Origin: Beta vulgaris subsp. vulgaris
Taxonomy: Eukaryota; Streptophyta; Magnoliopsida; Caryophyllales; Amaranthaceae
Length of the DNA: 64,000 nt
Direction of reading: 5' to 3'
NCBI RefSeq assembly: GCF_026745355.1
Contig: NC_079203.1
Coordinates: 186,001 to 250,000 of the forward strand
Within the stretch, counting starts at the first letter, position 1, and each line of letters starts with the position of its first letter. A program made the position numbers and the translations under genes. The notes below the pieces were generated by a model, which saw only the letters and a program-made list of their open reading frames with translations, did not search any database and was not told where the DNA came from. This document shows, one piece after another, positions 58,997 to 64,000 of the stretch.

Positions 58997-61900
58997 ATGA
59001 AGGGAGGAGCAGGTGGTGGTGGTGTTGGTGGTGGTGGTGTTGGTGCGAATGCAGCAGTTTCTACAAAGCGACGATGGCGAGGCTTCGTAATTGCAGTTTT
59101 AGGACTGGTCATTCTCTCTATGCTTGTCCCTCTCGTCTTCCTCCTCGGCTTTCACAACGCTTTTCACAATTATTCTTCTTCTTCTGGATCCGGATCCGGT
59201 ATTTTCTTTTCCCCTTTTGGTTTTTGTTTTAGTTTTAGTTTTGTTTCCGAATCCAATCTAATCTCTTGTCGTTCCCCAGGTTTTCCGTCTCAACAACAAG
59301 CTTCATCCGACTCTCAGGTAACAACACTTTCTTTTCTTTTGTCTTCTTTTCTGATGCTATTACTTGTACACATACATTCACACTATTAGTATTAGTATAC
59401 TCTATTGTTGTTTATTGTTAATCGTTCACTGTTAATCGTTAATGTAGGAGCATCATGTTCATGTTGCTCTTGGAGGTTATCAATCTCACAACCCCAACAC
59501 CACCATGGATCCTGATCAAGATCAGGAACAGGATCAGGATCAGGATCAGGTTCCCTTTTTAGATCTCCTTTTCCACTACTCTTATGCTTTCACTCTCATT
59601 GTGCTATTCTTAAACAGTTAAACTCGTCTATTATCTCATCATTATTTACCATTTTCACAACTCATCTGCAGCATGATCAAACAATACATATCAAAGATCT
59701 TATCCACAGATTGGCACCCACTCTTCCTAAGGTTCATTGCATAATGCTCTGATGGTTAACACTCATCTTCTTGTACTTACTTTTTTCTTATTAGGCCACA
59801 CCATTGCCTTTTCTTATATTCTAAATTACTGCTTGCCAATGCTCAGGTTTTTCCATCATTTGCTTCATTTTCTGCAAGTTTCTTATTGTCATGTGGCCAT
59901 GTCGCTTGTTTATCTAAAATGTCTTCACAAATTCTATCATAATTCCTTTTCCTTATTTGTAGTGTCGTATCAATATTGATTATCGAATTTGCTTAATTTG
60001 TGACTACAGTTATTCTCATGAAATTTTATCTTCAAAGGTTTTACGTTCTAAGATATTGGCAAGATATTTTTATAATATTTTGTCGATTGTTATCCCAATG
60101 CTTCTGATATAGGTGCTTGTAGTGTTACTTTACTTTGAATATCCAAATTGTGTAGTTCAACGAGCTACTGTCTCCGATTTTTATTAGTTTACCCACTACT
60201 TTGAGTACATAGTTTTAGGATAAATAAGTCTGTGGGTCATAGAAGAAAAAATAAAAGTATTAAATTATTGGCATATTATATTGAAGCTAATGTTGTGGGC
60301 CAAGAAAAGTAAAGTGAGAAGTTAAAGATAGTAATAAGCAAGAAGTCTTTGATACAAAAGCAGAAGCAATAGTATTATTGGGAAGTGCAATAACACATTC
60401 ACCATCCTCTAAAGCTAATGGTGAAGTCTTCTGATACTATTGCACTTCCTAATAATACTATTGCTAAGGATATAAGATAAAGCTAATGGTGAAGTCTTTA
60501 GAGGAAGGTAAAGTGTTGCAATAGTATTATTGGGAAATGCAAGTCTCTGCTGAAAGTGAATGTGTTCAGCTGGACTATGGTTTTGAATTGAATTAATGCA
60601 ATTAACTTATCTATAAGTCAAGAAAGAGGAAATAGATATAGTTGCTGAGGAGGTACACAAATGAGTTTATGCAGTTAGGGACTTGGGAATCCTTGTAATC
60701 TTTTTTTCTAGGATATTTGCTTGGCTCCTACCCCTTGTGTACCCAAGGGGGAGAAAATTTTGCATCGCTTTCTTTGTTCTTTTTTTTTTGTTCTGGAGCA
60801 TAAGATGGACTGTAGGGTAAGACTGACCATATTTTAGGGGTTTGATGAACTTTATGATGAGGGAAGACGTCTTGTGAGAACGACAGAATTTCGGGTAAAT
60901 TATCCGTCTTACATGTGTACCCATTCTATCAGAGAGATTTCATTTGCTCAAAAGCTCTGGAGACTAGAGGAGATTGTTGAGGGTGGTAGGTGACTTAGGT
61001 TTTCCTTCAAGAGAATCTCAAGCTGAGTCTTGTATTACAATGAAGTGGTTTACCTATTCTTTATTTACCGGGAATGCGCTGCGGGAGCTTTACGTTATGG
61101 TTTTCCTAACATGCTCCTGAACTGGGGAAGTTTGTCATCTTCGACGATTTTGCAAGATGTCGTTTCTTATTATTTTATACTTTTACATCTTTTCTAACAA
61201 ACTTAGGTAGTTTTAGGAAAATGGATTTTATTTCAAATTTGGTTATTGAAATCCCAACATTCAATTTCAAATCATTTGTTTGGCAAAAAAAAATTGAAAT
61301 TCATAATTCCAAATTCTTGTATTGTTTGGGAACTTGGGAAGTGACAAGTGAGTAGAATTTTACTTCCGAAATTGGGAATTTTTAACTAGGACTCCCTTTT
61401 CTCTCCTCCACCTCCACTGCCAAGTCTGTCATATGACCATTGAAATTCTCAGATTTGCGATGTCTATGTTTGGCCGAAATAGATCAATCACCCGGGAAGA
61501 GAGACAGAGGCGCAACAATATGTGGTGGTGTGGTGGCTCAGGAACAGATTAGATAAATAGAGCTTGGGGAAGGAGAGAAAATATATAGCTTGCAAGAGAA
61601 GAGAGAAATATAGTTGGCGGGAGGAGGGAGGGAAAGAATCAGAGCATAACATTAAAGAATAAGAGAGAGGAGAGAGAATGAGGGAATTAGGATTTGAAAT
61701 ATGAGATTGCATTTGAAATTCTCACTTTAGGCCTTTAGGATTTGTATACATGGAATTGGGTCAACTCCAAATCTTAATCTCATGATCCAAGCACTTGATT
61801 TTGGCCAAATCCAGAATCTCAAATGCAATTTTAGTTCCTAAAACAAGCCATTATATTATCTGGATGATGGTGTACAGAAAAAAAAAAAAAAAGATGTTCG

Positions 61901-64000
61901 ACTTGGTTTATTTCTCCACTGAACTGAAAAACGTAGTCTTTGAACTGCTTTTTCTGGACCAAATGATAAACATATATTAGTATGTATCATTATTTTTCCA
62001 TTTGCATTTTCCATCTAAATTTCATATCTCTGCCTTAGGCCCTCATGTTTTCTTATTGTCAAGCGCAAAGTAGGCTGTTCTAAATTATTGCCTCGGCTGG
62101 GATCCTAGCCTCAACCAATTTGTGCTATTAATTAGTTTCTTGTGTTTTATCTGAGAGTACTACCGAAAGCGTTTTATGTCTTCCTGCTGTTTTCTGAGCT
62201 GACTCGGATTTTTTTGCGGGCAGTATTAATTGTAGTCACTTACAATATTCTTTCCGAGTGTCAGGAGCATATTGAAAAACCAGATCAGGAAATATCCGTT
62301 CATAGTGGAATAAACAAATCCACCACTAAAGCCCCTATGCAAGATTTGCAGCCAAAAGGAAGCCATGGTACATAAACATCTCAATGTCATTATACCAAAT
62401 CCATAATTCTTCCGTGAAGAGATTGTATATCCTTTTTTTTTTTGTTTTGCAGGGAATCCTTTGGAGAAAGATGTCCATAAAGCATCTCCAGAAGGAACTG
62501 TAAGATTTAATTGTAATTTCTTTTCATAAAGATATACTTCCTGTGTTCACAAAGAAGTACAGCAGTTTGACTTTTGTACTATTCATGTACTAACCTTGAT
62601 CGTATATTTATTTACCACTTCCCAGTATACGAAAATAAAGGTTAGTATGTTAGTAATGATGGTCAAAGACTCAAAGTTGTGCGTTGACAAGTGTGAAGGT
62701 CAAACTGTTGCACTAAAACAGAGGAAATAATATTTATTTAATAAGATGTTTCTTTTGGGAGAATTTTTCACCATCAGATAGCAACCACCGAGCCATTATC
62801 AAAACTTTTTCTGAATTCTGGCAGAGTGTTAACATCAGCAGTCCTGATGCAGTGATTCAGATAGCAAAAGGTGATGAAAGGCTAACGTTATGTGAATTGA
62901 GATTTGGGAGCTATTGCCTTTGGCGTCGTGAATATAAGGAAGCTATGATGGATGTTATGGTGAAAAAGCTGAAGGATCGGCTATTTGTTGCTCGTGCATA
63001 CTTCCCGAGCATCGCAAAGCTTCCTGTACATGAGAAATTGTCTCGGGAGTTGAAGCAAAACATACAAGACTTTGAGCGTATGTTGAGTGAATCTACTACA
63101 GATGCTGATCTTCCCCCTCAGTGAGTCACAACTATCTCAAAATTTTCAGCCTAATCAAGTTGTTATTATTACCTGCGTACCCCTCACACCCCCCCTCCCC
63201 ACTGCCAAACACCTCAAGAAAAATGAAGAAAAAACAGAAAGAAAGGAAAGATCGGATCGGAGAGCAGAGAAGAAACAAAATGGAAGACCAAAAGAATGGA
63301 AAATTGAGGAAATATAATGGGGAAAATGAAAAAGAAGCTAGATTTCTGAGTTAGCTACTGTTTAACTAGATGAGCTATACTTTCCAGCCTGAATTAGAGT
63401 AGTTTTGCTTGTGGTTCTTGTTATGTTTATTACCTTCACTATGTTACGTTTATCTTGTTACCGGGAAAATGAATGCCGATCCTTCTAAGAACTATGTTAA
63501 ATGAAGTACGGAACACACATTGCTCATTAGCTTATATAAGAATTTTGTACCTGTTCGTGTTCTGACCTCATTTGCAGAATTGTAACTGCTGGATTTGGTA
63601 GTGCTGGCGTTATTACCTGCAATATTTGTTCAGTATTTCTTCTCTACTTTATCAGATTGTTTTCTAATAGCCTTTTGAGAATATATGTACAAAGTACAAA
63701 CTGTTTTATTGTTTGTGTCTATCAGTGTTGAGGATAAGCTGTGGAAAATGGAAGCTGCAATAGCTAAAGCCAAATCAGTTCCTGTAGATTGCAGCAATGT
63801 GGACAAGAAATTTAGGCAACTTGTTGATCTGACGGAGGATGAAGCGAATTTCCATACTAAGCAAAGTTCTTTTCTTTATCAACTTGCTGTTCAGACCATG
63901 CCAAAATCTCTACACTGCTTGTCTATGAGATTAACGGTTGAGTATTTCCACACTAACCCCCTGGATGTGGAAGATTCGGTGACAGAGAAATATGTAGACC
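58997..64000 (+). CDS. GAUT7: GAUT7, galacturonosyltransferase-complex anchor (5' part)
   Basis: Eight exons in the window: 58997-59198, 59280-59317, 59448-59549, 59672-59731, 62265-62367, 62453-62499, 62825-63120 and 63726 to the edge. They encode the first 374 residues of a protein usually a little over 600 aa. The start MKGG plus a Gly-rich run is followed by KRRWRGF and a single membrane anchor near residues 29-51, as in a Golgi type II protein. A variable stem contains a DQ repeat. The GAUT7 hallmark LRFGSYCLWRREYKEAMMD follows, then KKLKDRLFVARAYFPSIAK, AKSVPVDCSNVDKK, and AVQTMPKSLHCLSMRLTVEY leading into the GT8 domain, which is beyond the window. Arabidopsis GAUT7 holds GAUT1 in the Golgi for homogalacturonan (pectin) synthesis and has little catalytic activity itself. 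Intron 4 is 2.5 kb. Confidence 0.95.
59508..59549 (+). repeat. GATCAG hexamer repeat coding a Gln-Asp run
   Basis: Repeats of GATCAG/GAACAG at the end of exon 3 encode alternating Asp and Gln near residues 101-114 in the stem region between membrane anchor and conserved part. Confidence 0.85.
59732..62264 (+). other. Long intron 4 of GAUT7
   Basis: 2.5 kb with a strong hairpin at 60366-60464 and a purine-rich block at 61490-61690. The part from 61200 to 61850 has internal inverted words (e.g. GAAATTC/GAATTTC) and may be an old MITE. No exon was recognised. Confidence 0.5.
60366..60464. repeat. Near-perfect 99-nt hairpin in GAUT7 intron 4
   Basis: GCAATAGTATTATTGGGAAG at the left matches the reverse complement of the right arm over 27 positions with one mismatch; an inner TTCACCAT/ATGGTGAA stem extends the fold. 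A third, direct copy of the arm lies at 60518-60541, and AAAGCTAATGGTGAAGTCTT is repeated at 60411 and 60479. Confidence 0.85.
62537..62726. mobile_element. Diverged Stowaway-like MITE in GAUT7 intron 6
   Basis: The left end CTTCCTGTGTTCAC and right end AAACAGAGGAA resemble Stowaway termini, and both sides are flanked by TA. The inside pairs TTTGACTTTTG-type and GGTCAAAC-type words. Ends have decayed. Confidence 0.6.

Noticed and set aside
1..64000. CRISPR arrays, bacterial operons or defence islands
   Set aside because: The direct repeats seen are short tandem duplications without spacers, and every recognised gene is intron-bearing or plant-type.

Overview
This window is plant nuclear DNA, almost certainly from a eudicot. 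Genes are split by many AT-rich introns, intergenic DNA is littered with small inverted-repeat transposons and broken retroelements, and every recognised protein is a plant or eukaryotic family (heterotrimeric G-alpha, GCR1, GAUT7, CID7, plant chalcone-isomerase-fold FAP, SWC5). The genus cannot be fixed from the sequence alone.

Layout, left to right: (1) about 431-1570 (+), the 3' exons of a conserved protein I do not recognise; (2) 3051-9928 (-), CID7 (PAM2 + CUE + DUF1771 + Smr); (3) 14379-17812 (-), GCR1, a seven-transmembrane protein, 9 exons, 324 aa; (4) 17935-18016 (+), tRNA-Ser(GCU); (5) about 18080-21655, an old LINE remnant split by a 2.5-kb solo-LTR-like insertion with a 5-bp target duplication; (6) 23640-31150 (+), GPA1, the canonical G-protein alpha subunit, 12 coding exons, 383 aa; (7) 33607-35061 (-), a single-exon BTB/POZ (KCTD-type) protein; (8) 38678-50350 (-), FAP2, 10 coding exons, 405 aa, with a decayed LINE in its 7.4-kb second intron; (9) 56068-57211 (+), the SWR1-complex subunit SWC5 (BCNT/CFDP1), N-terminus unsettled; (10) 58997-64000 (+), the 5' two-thirds of GAUT7, cut by the window edge.

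The most striking point is that GCR1 and GPA1, reported to interact physically in Arabidopsis, lie next to each other head to head, 5.8 kb apart. From memory of the Arabidopsis map, CID7, GPA1 and FAP2 are neighbours there too (At2g26280, At2g26300, At2g26310) while GCR1 is on another chromosome, so this window looks like an ancestral block that carries GCR1. Both GCR1 and GPA1 also contain one GC-AG intron.

Exon boundaries were inferred by hand from reading-frame continuity, splice-site consensus and family conservation. Coding lengths were checked for phase across every junction in GCR1, GPA1, CID7, FAP2 and GAUT7. UTR limits are approximate. I found no CRISPR array, bacterial operon or virus-like gene.
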